A stretch of DNA of 43,445 bases from Akkermansiaceae bacterium (lineage in GTDB: Bacteria; Verrucomicrobiota; Verrucomicrobiia; Verrucomicrobiales; Akkermansiaceae), in assembly GCA_015062015.1 (NCBI GenBank), contig SUVM01000003.1:1-43445 (forward strand). The letters run 5' to 3'. Both the position numbers and the translations under genes were made by a program. This document shows, one piece after another, positions 9,861-19,485 of the stretch (position 1 is its first letter; each line of letters begins with the position of its first letter). Under the pieces are notes generated by a model that saw only the letters and a program-made list of their open reading frames with translations, was not told the origin of the DNA and did not search any database.

Positions 9861-9889
9861 TTGTCATGTAATTCTTTTAATGCTAAATT
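9861..9889 (+). promoter_or_regulatory. Putative sigma70-type promoter for ROK kinase: TTGTCA-N17-TAAATT
   Basis: Hexamers with 17-bp spacing, 14 nt before ATG at 9904. Confidence 0.6.
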
Positions 9890-9903
9890 AATCTCGTAAC
9901 GTT

Positions 9904-11301
9904 ATGAATATCCAACCGAAATTCACACCTGTGCTCGACCCGGACTTCGTAGCTCCGGTACTTTGGAACAAGGCCTATGAGGAGAAGGTAGCCGCTACCC
10001 CCGATTCTCATGCCATTGATATTGCTCTTACCCGTATCGACGGAACCTGCTTCCGTTGGAGCGGTAAAGTGTTGCCCTCTTCCGAGGAGAACGACGCTCT
10101 GAACAATCAGTACATTGAGCGTATTGTTAAGTTCTTGCTTTGGATGAAAGGCGGCTGCACCATTATGGTTGCCGGTGATGACAAGATTGCCGATATGCTG
10201 GCTGCAACATACTGTGCCGGGGGTGCCCGCGAGTTCGACTGGGATTTCATCGGTAAAAAGATTTACGACCGTCCCATCGAGGTGGTGAAGGTAGCCTGCG
10301 CTTGCGAACTGCCCGCAGAAAACTCTACCTCCGTTTCTCTGGGGCGCAATCTGGACGGCTACCGCATCGGTTTCGACCTCGGCGGTTCGGACCGCAAGTG
10401 CGCCGCCGTAATCAACGGCGAGGTAGTGTACTCCGAAGAAGTGGTGTGGGACCCCTACCACCAGACGGACCCCAACTACCAGGTAGAGGGTGTGCACGAC
10501 TCCTTGGAGCGTGCTGCTAAGCACTTGCCGCAGGTAGATGCCATCGGCGGTTCCGCTGCCGGTGTGTATGTGAACAGCGAGCCCCGCGTCGGCTCTCTTT
10601 TCCGTGGCATTGCTCAGGATGATTTTGTGAACGTCATTCGCCCCATGTTCAAGAACCTCAAGGACCGCTGGAGCAAGATTCAGGGCAAAGAGGTACCGTT
10701 TGAGGTGGTGAACGACGGCGAGGTAACGGCTCTTGCCGGTGCCATGGGCATGAACGATGATGCCGTGCTCGGCATTGCCATGGGTACCTCTCTGGCTGCC
10801 GGTTATGTGGACCCCGAGGGGCATATCATGCCTTGGCTCAACGAGCTTGCTTTCGTACCCGTTGACTATCAGCAGGACGGCGGCGTAGACGAATGGTCCC
10901 GCGATAAAGGTGTGGGTGCCATGTATTTCTCCCAGCAGGCTGTGGCTCGTTTGGCTCCGCGTGCCGGTTTCGAGTTCGGTGCCATGCCGTACCCGGAGCA
11001 GCTTAAAAAGGTGCAAGCCGCTATGGCAGAGGGAGACGAGCGCGCCCGCAAGATATACGAGACAATCGGCGTAGAGTTTGGTTACACCATTGCCTATTTC
11101 TCCAAATTCTATGCACTGCGCAATCTGCTCTTCCTGGGGCGTGTTGCTACCGGCGAAGGCGGGCAAATCATCATCGACAAGGCTAACGAGGTGCTTGCCT
11201 CCGAGTTCCCCGAGCTGGCCATCACGCTTTGCGTGCCCGATGAAAAGACGAAGCGCCATGGGCAGGCCGTTGCAGCCGCATCGCTGCCCAAGCTTGCTTA
11301 A
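9904..11301 (+). CDS. ROK family sugar kinase (glucokinase-like)
   Basis: IGFDLGGSDRKCAAVINGEVVYSE (phosphate-binding), VVNDGEVTALAGAMG, VLGIAMGTSLAAGYVDPEG. Confidence 0.78.
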   Translation: MNIQPKFTPVLDPDFVAPVLWNKAYEEKVAATPDSHAIDIALTRIDGTCFRWSGKVLPSSEENDALNNQYIERIVKFLLWMKGGCTIMVAGDDKIADMLAATYCAGGAREFDWDFIGKKIYDRPIEVVKVACACELPAENSTSVSLGRNLDGYRIGFDLGGSDRKCAAVINGEVVYSEEVVWDPYHQTDPNYQVEGVHDSLERAAKHLPQVDAIGGSAAGVYVNSEPRVGSLFRGIAQDDFVNVIRPMFKNLKDRWSKIQGKEVPFEVVNDGEVTALAGAMGMNDDAVLGIAMGTSLAAGYVDPEGHIMPWLNELAFVPVDYQQDGGVDEWSRDKGVGAMYFSQQAVARLAPRAGFEFGAMPYPEQLKKVQAAMAEGDERARKIYETIGVEFGYTIAYFSKFYALRNLLFLGRVATGEGGQIIIDKANEVLASEFPELAITLCVPDEKTKRHGQAVAAASLPKLA

Positions 11302-11315
11302 TGCCATTTAACAAG

Positions 11316-11353
11316 CAGGAGCCGGTGCCCGTATTCAGCCCGGCTCCTGTTTT
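11316..11353 (+). terminator. Intrinsic terminator after ROK kinase
   Basis: caggagccgg (11316-11325) pairs with ccggctcctg (11340-11349), followed by TTTT. Confidence 0.75.
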
Positions 11354-11385
11354 GTATCAATCTTTTTAATTATTTAACAAAGACA

Positions 11386-13404
11386 ATGGCCGGCGGTATA
11401 GAGACATGGTATTGCCCGGAGTGTTCCACCCCGGTAGATATTGCGTCCTTGGGTTTTTACACCGAGGTAAAGTGCCCGTCCTGCGGGCGCGAGGACCATG
11501 TGCATGTACTGTTGGCCAACTTTCGGCTGGAGGGGTTGTTGGGTATCGGCGGCATGAGCGTGGTGCTGCGCGGGCGCGATGTGCTGCTGAATCGGCCCGT
11601 AGCCATTAAATTGTTGAATGATACCTACCGCGAGCGTCCGGAGCGTATAGCACGCTTCGAGAACGAGTGCTCCCTTATGGCTAAAGTACGCCACGAAAAC
11701 GTGGTTTCCGTGTACTCTGCGGGCTGGGCCAAGGAGCAATTTTATATTGCCATGGAGTTGCTGGAGGGCGATAACCTGGAGTCTCTCGTTACAACCGAGC
11801 AGCCCTTGCAACCCCTGCGTGCCATAGATATTACCATTCAGATTGCCCGGGGGCTGGAGGCCGCACACCGCGCCGGTATGTTGCATAGGGACATGAAGCC
11901 CGGCAACGTCATCATTACCCCGGATGGCGTGGCAAAGGTGTTGGATTTCGGCTTAGCCCAGGCAGATTCCGAGGAAGACACGGAAGAAGTCATTTGGGCT
12001 ACCCCATACTATGTAGCCCCCGAAACCCTGCAACGCGGCGCGGAAGATGCCCGTACCGATATTTACTCTCTGGGTATGACGCTCCGATACCTCTTAACCG
12101 GTATCGAAACCCTCGGCGAAAATCATCATTCCGTATCAGCCTTGTTAGAGGCTAAACATCAGTTACCGACTCTGGAAAAGATTTTACCCAAGGCAGATGA
12201 TACCCTGTGCGATTTGGTAAATCATATGACGGAGTTTTTGCCCGAAAATCGGCATGATAATTATGCGGATTTGCTTGCAGAACTCTGCGAAGTGCGCTCT
12301 GTGTTGAAGGAGAAACAGTTGGTAAAAACATCCCCGCGTAAGCGCCTGGTTCGCCTGCGCAACAGGTTGATTGCCGGTACCTCCGTAGTCATAGTTGGTG
12401 TGGGTGCCTTTTTCGGCGGTTATTACCTCAATACGCCATCTCCTCAACAGGCCGTTCTGCCTGTAGCTGCTTCCTCTGCTATGGGGGCTGCCCATGCCTC
12501 CTCCGTCAGCGCTGCATTCAAGGCAATGCGTAAATCTCGTTGGGATAAAGCTTTGGAGCACTTCAATAAGCAACTTACCCCGGAAGCAGAGCCTACACAA
12601 GCTGCTTGGTCCGCTTTGCATGCAGCGGCATTGGCCTATTTGCTCAACAAGGATGCCGCCCTTGTAGACGACTATGTGGCCGCCTACCGCAACGCCGTGC
12701 AAGGCATGCCCGAATCCGGCATCGCGAGCGAAGAAATCGCTCGCCAACTTCGCATCATTAACCAAGCCCTGGATACCCCGGAAAAGTTATCGGAGGTGGC
12801 AGATCGCCGCTTGCTGGGGCTGGCACATATTTTGGCCGTACGTTATTATTTACAAACAAACGCGGCCAATAAGGCAAAGGCAGCTATCGCTGCCGCGTGC
12901 GATGAGTTTAAGCTTGTGGGTAGCTCCCCTTACGACTCCGCATATTTCGACTTGGCGCAACAGCTGGAAACAACGTATACCACTGTTTTCTACATTGCAT
13001 CATACCACGAGGCTTTACAATTGTTGGCCGACCATCAATTTGACGAGGCAGAGCGTAAATTAAATGATTTGCAGGTGCAAGCAGGCGATAAGGCGGAAGA
13101 AATTCGCGTGCTCGCAGAGCTTTGCAGCCTTGGTAAAACCTTGCAGGATACCTTGGTGAGAGTCATGAAAGATGCCTATACCCCCGGGTTGAAAGCAGAT
13201 GATTTTATAAAACTCAACAACGAGAAAAAATTTGTCAACAATCAGCGCGCAAGAGAGATTTGCACTCTTTTATCATTGTTGTCTCACTCCTATACCAAGG
13301 CATTCGAGGAAAACCCATACAAATCGAAGCCGGATAGTAACGAGCCCCTTGCCATCCTGTTGAGGGATTGGCAAAGACGCCTTGCGCCTTACATGAACGA
13401 GTAA
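11386..13404 (+). CDS. Serine/threonine protein kinase with N-terminal zinc ribbon, TM helix and helical-repeat C-terminus
   Basis: WYCPECSTPV...VKCPSCGRED zinc ribbon; GIGGMSVVLRG, VAIKLL, HRDMKPGNVII, DFGLAQ, APE motifs; TM segment LIAGTSVVIVGVGAFFGGYYL. Confidence 0.92.
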   Translation: MAGGIETWYCPECSTPVDIASLGFYTEVKCPSCGREDHVHVLLANFRLEGLLGIGGMSVVLRGRDVLLNRPVAIKLLNDTYRERPERIARFENECSLMAKVRHENVVSVYSAGWAKEQFYIAMELLEGDNLESLVTTEQPLQPLRAIDITIQIARGLEAAHRAGMLHRDMKPGNVIITPDGVAKVLDFGLAQADSEEDTEEVIWATPYYVAPETLQRGAEDARTDIYSLGMTLRYLLTGIETLGENHHSVSALLEAKHQLPTLEKILPKADDTLCDLVNHMTEFLPENRHDNYADLLAELCEVRSVLKEKQLVKTSPRKRLVRLRNRLIAGTSVVIVGVGAFFGGYYLNTPSPQQAVLPVAASSAMGAAHASSVSAAFKAMRKSRWDKALEHFNKQLTPEAEPTQAAWSALHAAALAYLLNKDAALVDDYVAAYRNAVQGMPESGIASEEIARQLRIINQALDTPEKLSEVADRRLLGLAHILAVRYYLQTNAANKAKAAIAAACDEFKLVGSSPYDSAYFDLAQQLETTYTTVFYIASYHEALQLLADHQFDEAERKLNDLQVQAGDKAEEIRVLAELCSLGKTLQDTLVRVMKDAYTPGLKADDFIKLNNEKKFVNNQRAREICTLLSLLSHSYTKAFEENPYKSKPDSNEPLAILLRDWQRRLAPYMNE

Positions 13405-15638
13405 GCGTCTATATCCAGCGTTATCGTCACATCCTCCCCGGCATTCAGTTTGCGAATTTCTGCGGAAACCACATCCGCAATCAGCCGTGCGCTGCTGCAT
13501 TTGAGGGTGCATTGAAAGCGGTACTGTCCATAGGCTTTGGCAATGGGGGCGGGCATAGGGTCGCAGATGCTGACGGAGCCCGGCATGCAAGCCAGCAGGC
13601 GTTTGTGGAGCGTGTTGACGGAGAACTCTGCCACCTCCTCTTTAACCGAGCGTACCGTTAACACAGCCATATGGGTGTAGGGCGGAAACTCCAGCTCTTG
13701 GCGCAATTTCAGTTCATCTTCTGCAAAGCCGTCCGTATCATGCCTGCGTGCATATTGAATGGCTGCTGCATGCGGCGTGTAGGTTTGGATGATTACCTCT
13801 CCGTCAATATCCCCACGTCCTGCGCGGCCTGCCACCTGCGTAAGCAGTTGGAATGTGCGCTCTGCTGCACGCGGATCCGGCATGCTCAACCCAATATCCG
13901 CATTCAGCACCCCCACCAAGGTAACCCCGGGAAAATCCAATCCTTTGGATATCATTTGCGTGCCCAACAAAATATCGATTCGGTGAGCTCGAAAATCTGC
14001 CAGTATATCCCGCAGTGCGTTTTTGCGAGTTGTTACATCGGCATCCACTCGCCGAATCCTTGCCTGCGGAAAGCACCGTTGCAGCACTCGCTCCACTTTC
14101 TGCGTGCCGTACCCCTCTAATAAAATACCGGCGGACCCGCACTGCGGGCACTTTTTGGGTGTTGCGGCGCGGTAGCCGCAAATATGGCAAATCAGGCGGT
14201 CTTCTGTCACATGGTAGGTGAGGGGGATAGCGCAATGCTCGCAACACACCATGTGCCCGCAATCCGGGCATTGCAAAGACCTCGCAAAGCCGCGCCTGTT
14301 GAGCAGTAAAATCGTTTGTTCCCCTTTGCGCAGCCTGTCTTCTATGGCCATGCGTAACCGCTCGGACAAGATGCCGAGGTTGCGTTTATCCTTGGCTTCT
14401 GTGCGCATGTCCAGCACGCGCGTCAGGGGCAGGCGCTGCCCGTCCGCACGTTTATCCATACGCAGCATGGTATATTTGCCGGAGTGTACGTTAAAAAGCG
14501 TTTCCAGCGATGGTGTGGCAGAGCCCAGCACAACGCAGGCATTTTCCAAATGGGCGCGCAGCACGGCCAAATCTCGCCCGTGGTAACGCGGCGTGTTCTC
14601 TTGTTTGTATGAGGCATCGTGCTCTTCGTCCACAATAATGAGCCCCGGGCGTTGCACCGGGGCAAAAAGGGCAGAGCGCGGCCCGATGGCAATGCGGGCT
14701 TCCCCGTTTCGGATGGCGTGCCACTCATCGAAACGTTCACCATCGCTCATAGCACTGTGCAGAATCGCCACCTTAGTGTTGCTTTCGCAAAAACGGCTTT
14801 TGAAGCGTGCCATCGTCTGCGGCGTAAGAGAAATCTCCGGCACCAATATTAACACTCCTTTGCCTTGTTGCAACACATGCGCTGCCGCTTGCAGGTACAC
14901 CTCCGTTTTGCCGGAGCCGGTAACACCTTGCAATACAATAGGCTTAGGTTTATCGGCTTCACATGCAGCCGTAATCGCGCTTAGGGCGGCCTCTTGCTCA
15001 TCGTTCAGGGCTAAAGGGGCAGAGGGCGCAAACACCTCATCCCCCACAGGGTCGCGGTGCACTGCCTCATCTTCTATGCGTACAAAACCGCGCTTCTCCA
15101 GCGCGCGGCAGGGGGCTAATGCCGGGCTGCCGCCTAAATCTGCCAATGGCTCTCGCTTTTTTTCACCTTGGTGCAGGTAACGCAGAATAGCCGCTTGTCG
15201 GGGGGCGCGAGTATTGATTTTGTTCATTTCCTCATCTCCCGGCCATTGGGTCAGCACCACCATCTTGCGGGTCTTCTCTTCGTGGCGCTCGCGGCGCACC
15301 GGCTCGGGTACAATGCAGCGAATCAACTGCTCCACCGGCACCGCATAATATCGTGCAGCCCATTCTGCCAAATCCATCAGCTTATCGCTTACGGCGGGGG
15401 CATCTTCAATTAATGCCGCCAGCGGCTTGAGGTGGTTTTTCCAAACGGCCTCCGGCGTGCCGACGGAAATCACCGTGCCCGTTGTGAGCCTGTTGCGCAG
15501 CGGAATCATGACGCGGTATCCGCGTGTAATATGTTGCATGCTCTCCGGTATGGCGTAATCCAGCACCATATCGTTAAAGCCATCCAGCAACACGCGAGCT
15601 GCCCGTATGCTGCTCTCCGCTCCGAACAAATCGTTCAT
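13389..15638 (-). CDS. priA: Primosomal protein N' (PriA helicase)
   Basis: LQGVTGSGKTEVYL Walker A, IIVDEEHD, CPDCGHMVCCEHC...CHICGYRAATPKKCPQCGS zinc motifs, GTQMISKGLDFPGVTLVGVLNAD, QVAGRAGRGD. Confidence 0.96.
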   Translation of the reverse strand: MNDLFGAESSIRAARVLLDGFNDMVLDYAIPESMQHITRGYRVMIPLRNRLTTGTVISVGTPEAVWKNHLKPLAALIEDAPAVSDKLMDLAEWAARYYAVPVEQLIRCIVPEPVRRERHEEKTRKMVVLTQWPGDEEMNKINTRAPRQAAILRYLHQGEKKREPLADLGGSPALAPCRALEKRGFVRIEDEAVHRDPVGDEVFAPSAPLALNDEQEAALSAITAACEADKPKPIVLQGVTGSGKTEVYLQAAAHVLQQGKGVLILVPEISLTPQTMARFKSRFCESNTKVAILHSAMSDGERFDEWHAIRNGEARIAIGPRSALFAPVQRPGLIIVDEEHDASYKQENTPRYHGRDLAVLRAHLENACVVLGSATPSLETLFNVHSGKYTMLRMDKRADGQRLPLTRVLDMRTEAKDKRNLGILSERLRMAIEDRLRKGEQTILLLNRRGFARSLQCPDCGHMVCCEHCAIPLTYHVTEDRLICHICGYRAATPKKCPQCGSAGILLEGYGTQKVERVLQRCFPQARIRRVDADVTTRKNALRDILADFRAHRIDILLGTQMISKGLDFPGVTLVGVLNADIGLSMPDPRAAERTFQLLTQVAGRAGRGDIDGEVIIQTYTPHAAAIQYARRHDTDGFAEDELKLRQELEFPPYTHMAVLTVRSVKEEVAEFSVNTLHKRLLACMPGSVSICDPMPAPIAKAYGQYRFQCTLKCSSARLIADVVSAEIRKLNAGEDVTITLDIDAYSFM

Positions 15639-15639
15639 C

Positions 15640-15915
15640 TCACCCCCTTACTTCTTCGCTAGACTCTATATGCACCACCACTTTTATGCCGGCTTTTTCT
15701 CCGGCAGCCTTCGCCATCGACCGTATGGCCGATGCCGTCATTCCGTTTCGGCCTATGACTCGTGCTACATCCCCGGCTTCCAGCAACAACCTAAAACGTA
15801 TTACCCCCTCGCTCTCGCTAGGGGTGGCTGTAATTTGCGCTTTCTCCGGATGCGCAATCAGCGGAAAAATGACTCTTTCTAAATAATTTCTGATGGCTCG
15901 CTCGAGTTGCTGCAT
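15640..15915 (-). CDS. khpA: KH-domain RNA-binding protein (KhpA-like)
   Basis: GDVARVIGRNGMTASAIRSMAKAAGEKAGIKVVVHI (GxxG loop); small protein upstream of priA. Confidence 0.8.
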   Translation of the reverse strand: MQQLERAIRNYLERVIFPLIAHPEKAQITATPSESEGVIRFRLLLEAGDVARVIGRNGMTASAIRSMAKAAGEKAGIKVVVHIESSEEVRG

Positions 15916-15937
15916 ATCGGGTTAGGTGCTTTGCTAC

Positions 15938-15966
15938 ATCTTACCGCACACCCTTGCTCTTGTCAA
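15938..15966 (-). promoter_or_regulatory. Putative promoter for khpA-priA: TTGACA-N17-TAAGAT
   Basis: Minus strand ttgacaagagcaagggtgtgcggtaagat. Confidence 0.7.
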
Positions 15967-16056
15967 GCTTTGCCAAGCGGGGGGATGCGGTCTACGCCTT
16001 CTTTTTATACACGCTTGCGGCTTGTTGTAAAGAAAGGCAGTACCCCAAGTGCAGAA

Positions 16057-16074
16057 CGGGGGCTTGCGCCCCCG
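16057..16074 (-). terminator. GC-rich hairpin downstream of serA (possible terminator, no U-tract)
   Basis: Minus strand cgggggc-GCAA-gcccccg, 7-bp perfect stem with GNRA-type loop, just past serA stop at 16114. Confidence 0.4.
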
Positions 16075-16113
16075 CTATAGATAAAGATGAGAACGTGCTT
16101 AACTTTCTCTTTA

Positions 16114-17682
16114 TTACAACACCAGAGAGAACGCTTGTTTAGCGGAAATGGCGCGGGAGATGGAGAGGAGCAAATCGTCTGTAATGGGATGATTCGTTTT
16201 GATAACGGCCAAGGTATCGCCGCTTTTGTGATCCACGGGCGCAACGATGTTGTCTATGTTAATGCCGCTTTGGGAGAGCAGTTGACCGATGGAGGCAATG
16301 ATGCCGGGGCGGTCCTGATAGCGCAGGATGACGGTGTTGCCGGCGAGGGTTGCGTAGAGGTGGTCGAAGTTGTCGATACGGGAGACAACCGGCTCACCGT
16401 CTATCACAACGCCGCGTACGCTGGTTTTGTGTTGCTCACCATTGTCTTCTGTAAAGAGGTCGAGGGTGAGGGCATCGTCGTAGAGTTTATCGTCCATGGG
16501 TTCGCGGGCTTTGTAGACGATGCCGTGCTCACGCAGGGATGCTTCTGCCGCTGCCGGCATAAGACCATGTTCCGCCCCGGGGACAGCACCTTGCAAAATC
16601 CACGGAGTAAACCACTTGCGGTAGGAGCGCAGGTTGTTGTAGAAGGTGCATTCTATTTTGCGGATGGGCTTGGCATTGCTGGCTTTGTGGCACAGTTTGC
16701 CCAGCATGGCAGCCAGTTGCAGGTGAGTGGGGTTGAGACCGAGGGGTTTTTCGGCATTGATGACGCAAGAGGTGTCGCCGTTTTCAAAATAGGCCTGCAT
16801 TTGCGAGGCAGAGCGCATAGCTGCCAGTTTGTTGGCTTCTTTGGTGCTTGCCCCCAAATGCGGTAGCAATATATCTGCTACGTCGGCACTGGGTTGCATG
16901 GCTGCGGTGTCTTTGGGGTGCACGTCTGTGCAGTATATGAGTTTTTTGCCGGCGGCTTTTGCATCTCGGATGGCGTTTTCATCTACAACGCCGTAGCGGG
17001 AGCAGTTGATGAGCATGGCACCGTCTTTCATGCTGTTGATGAGGCGGGCATCGATGAGGTTGCGCGTGGCGGGTCCACCGGGTACATGCAGGGAGATAAT
17101 GTCTGCCGCTGCAAAGATTTCTTCCATCGAGGCAGGGGTGGCTCCAATGTTTAAGGCTCGTTGTTTGGAGAGGAAGTGGTCGTACCCAAGCACCTTGCAC
17201 TCGAAGCCTTGCAGTCGCTTTACCAAGAGTCTTCCTATGTTGCCCAGACCAAGGATACCGACGGTTTTTCGCGTGAGCTCTTGGCCCATGTATTTCTTTT
17301 TGTTCCATTCTCCGGCGCGGGTGGTGTTATCTGCCGGAACAATGAAGCGGTAGGCAGCCAAAATCATGGCAATTACTTCTTCTGCCACGGCATTGGAGTT
17401 GGCCCCCGGGGTGTTCATGACGTCGATGTTTTTTGTGCGGGCGTAAGCGTAGTCAATATTGTCGTAGCCTGCACCTGCACGGATGATGCATTTGAGGGCG
17501 GGCAGGGCATCGATGATGGCGGGGGGCACTTTCTCGGTGCGGACGATGAGACCGGCGGCATCTGTGTGCGCGGCAACGAGTTCTTCTAAGGGTGTGGTGT
17601 CGTCTTGTACTACGGTAAACCCTGCTGCACTGAGGGAGGCAGCGGCAGCTTTATCCAGTTTGGTGGGGATGAGGATTTTCAT
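16114..17682 (-). CDS. serA: D-3-phosphoglycerate dehydrogenase with C-terminal ACT domain
   Basis: IIRAGAGYDNIDYAYARTKNIDVMNTPGANSNAVAEE, TVGILGLGNIGRLL, HLGASTKEAN, C-terminal RYQDRPGIIASIGQLLSQSGINIDNI ACT. Start placed at MKILIPTKLDKA. Confidence 0.95.
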   Translation of the reverse strand: MKILIPTKLDKAAAASLSAAGFTVVQDDTTPLEELVAAHTDAAGLIVRTEKVPPAIIDALPALKCIIRAGAGYDNIDYAYARTKNIDVMNTPGANSNAVAEEVIAMILAAYRFIVPADNTTRAGEWNKKKYMGQELTRKTVGILGLGNIGRLLVKRLQGFECKVLGYDHFLSKQRALNIGATPASMEEIFAAADIISLHVPGGPATRNLIDARLINSMKDGAMLINCSRYGVVDENAIRDAKAAGKKLIYCTDVHPKDTAAMQPSADVADILLPHLGASTKEANKLAAMRSASQMQAYFENGDTSCVINAEKPLGLNPTHLQLAAMLGKLCHKASNAKPIRKIECTFYNNLRSYRKWFTPWILQGAVPGAEHGLMPAAAEASLREHGIVYKAREPMDDKLYDDALTLDLFTEDNGEQHKTSVRGVVIDGEPVVSRIDNFDHLYATLAGNTVILRYQDRPGIIASIGQLLSQSGINIDNIVAPVDHKSGDTLAVIKTNHPITDDLLLSISRAISAKQAFSLVL

Positions 17683-17707
17683 GTTGTGGTGGTAAGGGGG
17701 TGGGTGA

Positions 17708-18946
17708 TTATTCTTCAATTTCGTGCAGGAAAAGCCCGGAGCGCAGTTTTGGCTCAAACCATGTGGATTTGGGTGGCATAATTTCGCCGTTGTCCGCCAC
17801 GTTAAAGAGATCTGCCATGGTGACGGGATAGAGTGAGAACGCTACGCCGACCCCGCAGCGGTTCTGCAGCTCCTCTAAACCGCGAATACCGCCTACAAAG
17901 TCGATGCGGGTGTCGGTTCGCGGGTCGTCGATGCCCAGGATTGGTTGCAGGAGGTTGGCTTGCAGGATGGCGCAGTCCAGACTCTCGATAGGGTGCTCTG
18001 CATTAAAGGTGCCGGGTTTGGCGGTAATGCTGTACCACTTGCCGCCCAAGCACATGCCGAACTCGTGTTTGCGGCGTGGTGCGTAGGGGGCTGCCGGGGC
18101 TTCGCATACATCGAATACGGGTTGCAGGGCTTGCAGAAAAGCCTCGGGGGTTTGCCCGTTGAGGTCCGCCACAACGCGGTTGTAGTCCATGATGAAGAGG
18201 TCTTCGTCGCAGAAGGTGACGGCCATGAGGTAATTGAACTCTTCGTTGCCGGTATAGCCCGGGTGTTGGGTGCGGCGCTTGGCGGATACCGCAGCACTGG
18301 AGGCCGTGCGGTGGTGTCCGTCCGCAATGTAGAGGGCGGGTACTTCCTCAAATCCTTTGCGGATGGTTTCTATCACCTCGGGAGCCGTCACAGGCCAGAG
18401 GAGGTGGGTTACACCGTCATCTGTCTTAAAATCGTACTCGGGTTTGTGGAATTTAATCCATTCGCGGATGGCGGCAGAGATGCCCTCGTGTTTGCGATAG
18501 GCCAAAAAGACGGGTTCTGTTTGGCAAGAGCAGGTATCGAAGTGGTTGATGCGGTCCAGCTCTTTTTCTTTGCGGGTCAGCTCGTGTTTCAGAATGGTGT
18601 TGTTGAGGTATTCGTCCACAGCGGCACAGCCTACGATGCCTGTTTGTATGCGGCCCCACATCATTTGGCGGTAGATGTAGTAGTAAGGGGCGGCATCTCG
18701 TTTCAGAAATCCTTTGCGGATAAATTCCTGCAGGTTGCTGCGGCTTTTTTCGTAAGTGACGGCATCGTGGATGGCGGCTTCGCTCGTATCAATATCGGCA
18801 CGGCAGATGTGCAGGAACGACGAGGCATTGCCGGCCGCCATGGCGCAGGCCTCTTGGTGGTTCATTACATCGTAGGGCAGGCTCGAGACTTGCTCTACAT
18901 ATTCTTTAGGCGGTCGCAATGCTGCGAAGGGGCGGATGGTGGCCAT
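17708..18946 (-). CDS. DUF1015 family protein
   Basis: ATIRPFAALRPPKEYVEQVSSLPYDV, LYIADGHHRTASSAAVSAKR, DYNRVV motifs; adjacent to serA. Confidence 0.85.
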   Translation of the reverse strand: MATIRPFAALRPPKEYVEQVSSLPYDVMNHQEACAMAAGNASSFLHICRADIDTSEAAIHDAVTYEKSRSNLQEFIRKGFLKRDAAPYYYIYRQMMWGRIQTGIVGCAAVDEYLNNTILKHELTRKEKELDRINHFDTCSCQTEPVFLAYRKHEGISAAIREWIKFHKPEYDFKTDDGVTHLLWPVTAPEVIETIRKGFEEVPALYIADGHHRTASSAAVSAKRRTQHPGYTGNEEFNYLMAVTFCDEDLFIMDYNRVVADLNGQTPEAFLQALQPVFDVCEAPAAPYAPRRKHEFGMCLGGKWYSITAKPGTFNAEHPIESLDCAILQANLLQPILGIDDPRTDTRIDFVGGIRGLEELQNRCGVGVAFSLYPVTMADLFNVADNGEIMPPKSTWFEPKLRSGLFLHEIEE

Positions 18947-18993
18947 ATGTTTGTGAGATTGTTGAAGTGTTTTTAAGGGGGGGGGGAAGGGTG

Positions 18994-19485
18994 TTAAGCC
19001 TGTTGTGCGTCTCGGGTTAAAAAGAACCGTACTAAGAGGAAGTTTACCGGTACCACAACCATGAATACAGGTAAGGGTAACAAATTGGCCGGGTCTGCGG
19101 CTGCCGGTATGCTTTCTGCCAGCCACGGCATGCAAAATTGTACGGCCTGTGCCAAGTATGAGCCTACGTTGAGAAGCAGGAAGAGGTTGAGCAAGCCAAT
19201 GTGCATCAGATAGTTAACTGCATGGCTGAACATGAACCCCAACCCTTTGCTGACGGACCCTTCCGTTTTGAATGTCCATTTGAGGGAGGCGAAGTAATTA
19301 CCGATAAAGCTCAGGACGTAGCCGGCAGTATAGGTGCAGGATAACGCCAATTCGTCCTCCTTTGTCAGCCCGAAGATGTTGTTGAGCAACACATAGATGC
19401 CCCAGTGCAGAATCGTGGCACCTACGCCCACAACAAAGAAACGCGTGAATTGCGCGCCGTATTTGTCCCAAATGCTGCGAATCAT
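18994..19485 (-). CDS. GtrA-like integral membrane protein
   Basis: FTRFFVVGVGATILHWGIYVLLNN ... YVLSFIGNYFASLKWTFK; start at MIRSIWDKY overlaps the upstream stop (ATGA). Confidence 0.8.
   Translation of the reverse strand: MIRSIWDKYGAQFTRFFVVGVGATILHWGIYVLLNNIFGLTKEDELALSCTYTAGYVLSFIGNYFASLKWTFKTEGSVSKGLGFMFSHAVNYLMHIGLLNLFLLLNVGSYLAQAVQFCMPWLAESIPAAADPANLLPLPVFMVVVPVNFLLVRFFLTRDAQQA

Noticed and set aside
9883-11307. 474-aa antisense ORF over the ROK kinase
   Set aside because: Codon boundaries coincide exactly with the sense gene, so antisense stops need sense TTA/CTA/TCA codons, which are rare in this biased gene. No protein-family signal; shadow ORF.
16087-16866. 259-aa plus-strand ORF over serA, and similar ones at 17945-18976 and 40429-41313
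   Set aside because: Shadow ORFs; the opposite strand encodes SerA, DUF1015 and the glycosyltransferase.
18946-19135. Long N-terminal extensions in the ORF track (e.g. DUF1015 from 19135, OppC from 30927, AsnS from 8373)
   Set aside because: Upstream residues are non-conserved and the recognised domains begin at internal ATGs; starts were moved accordingly.
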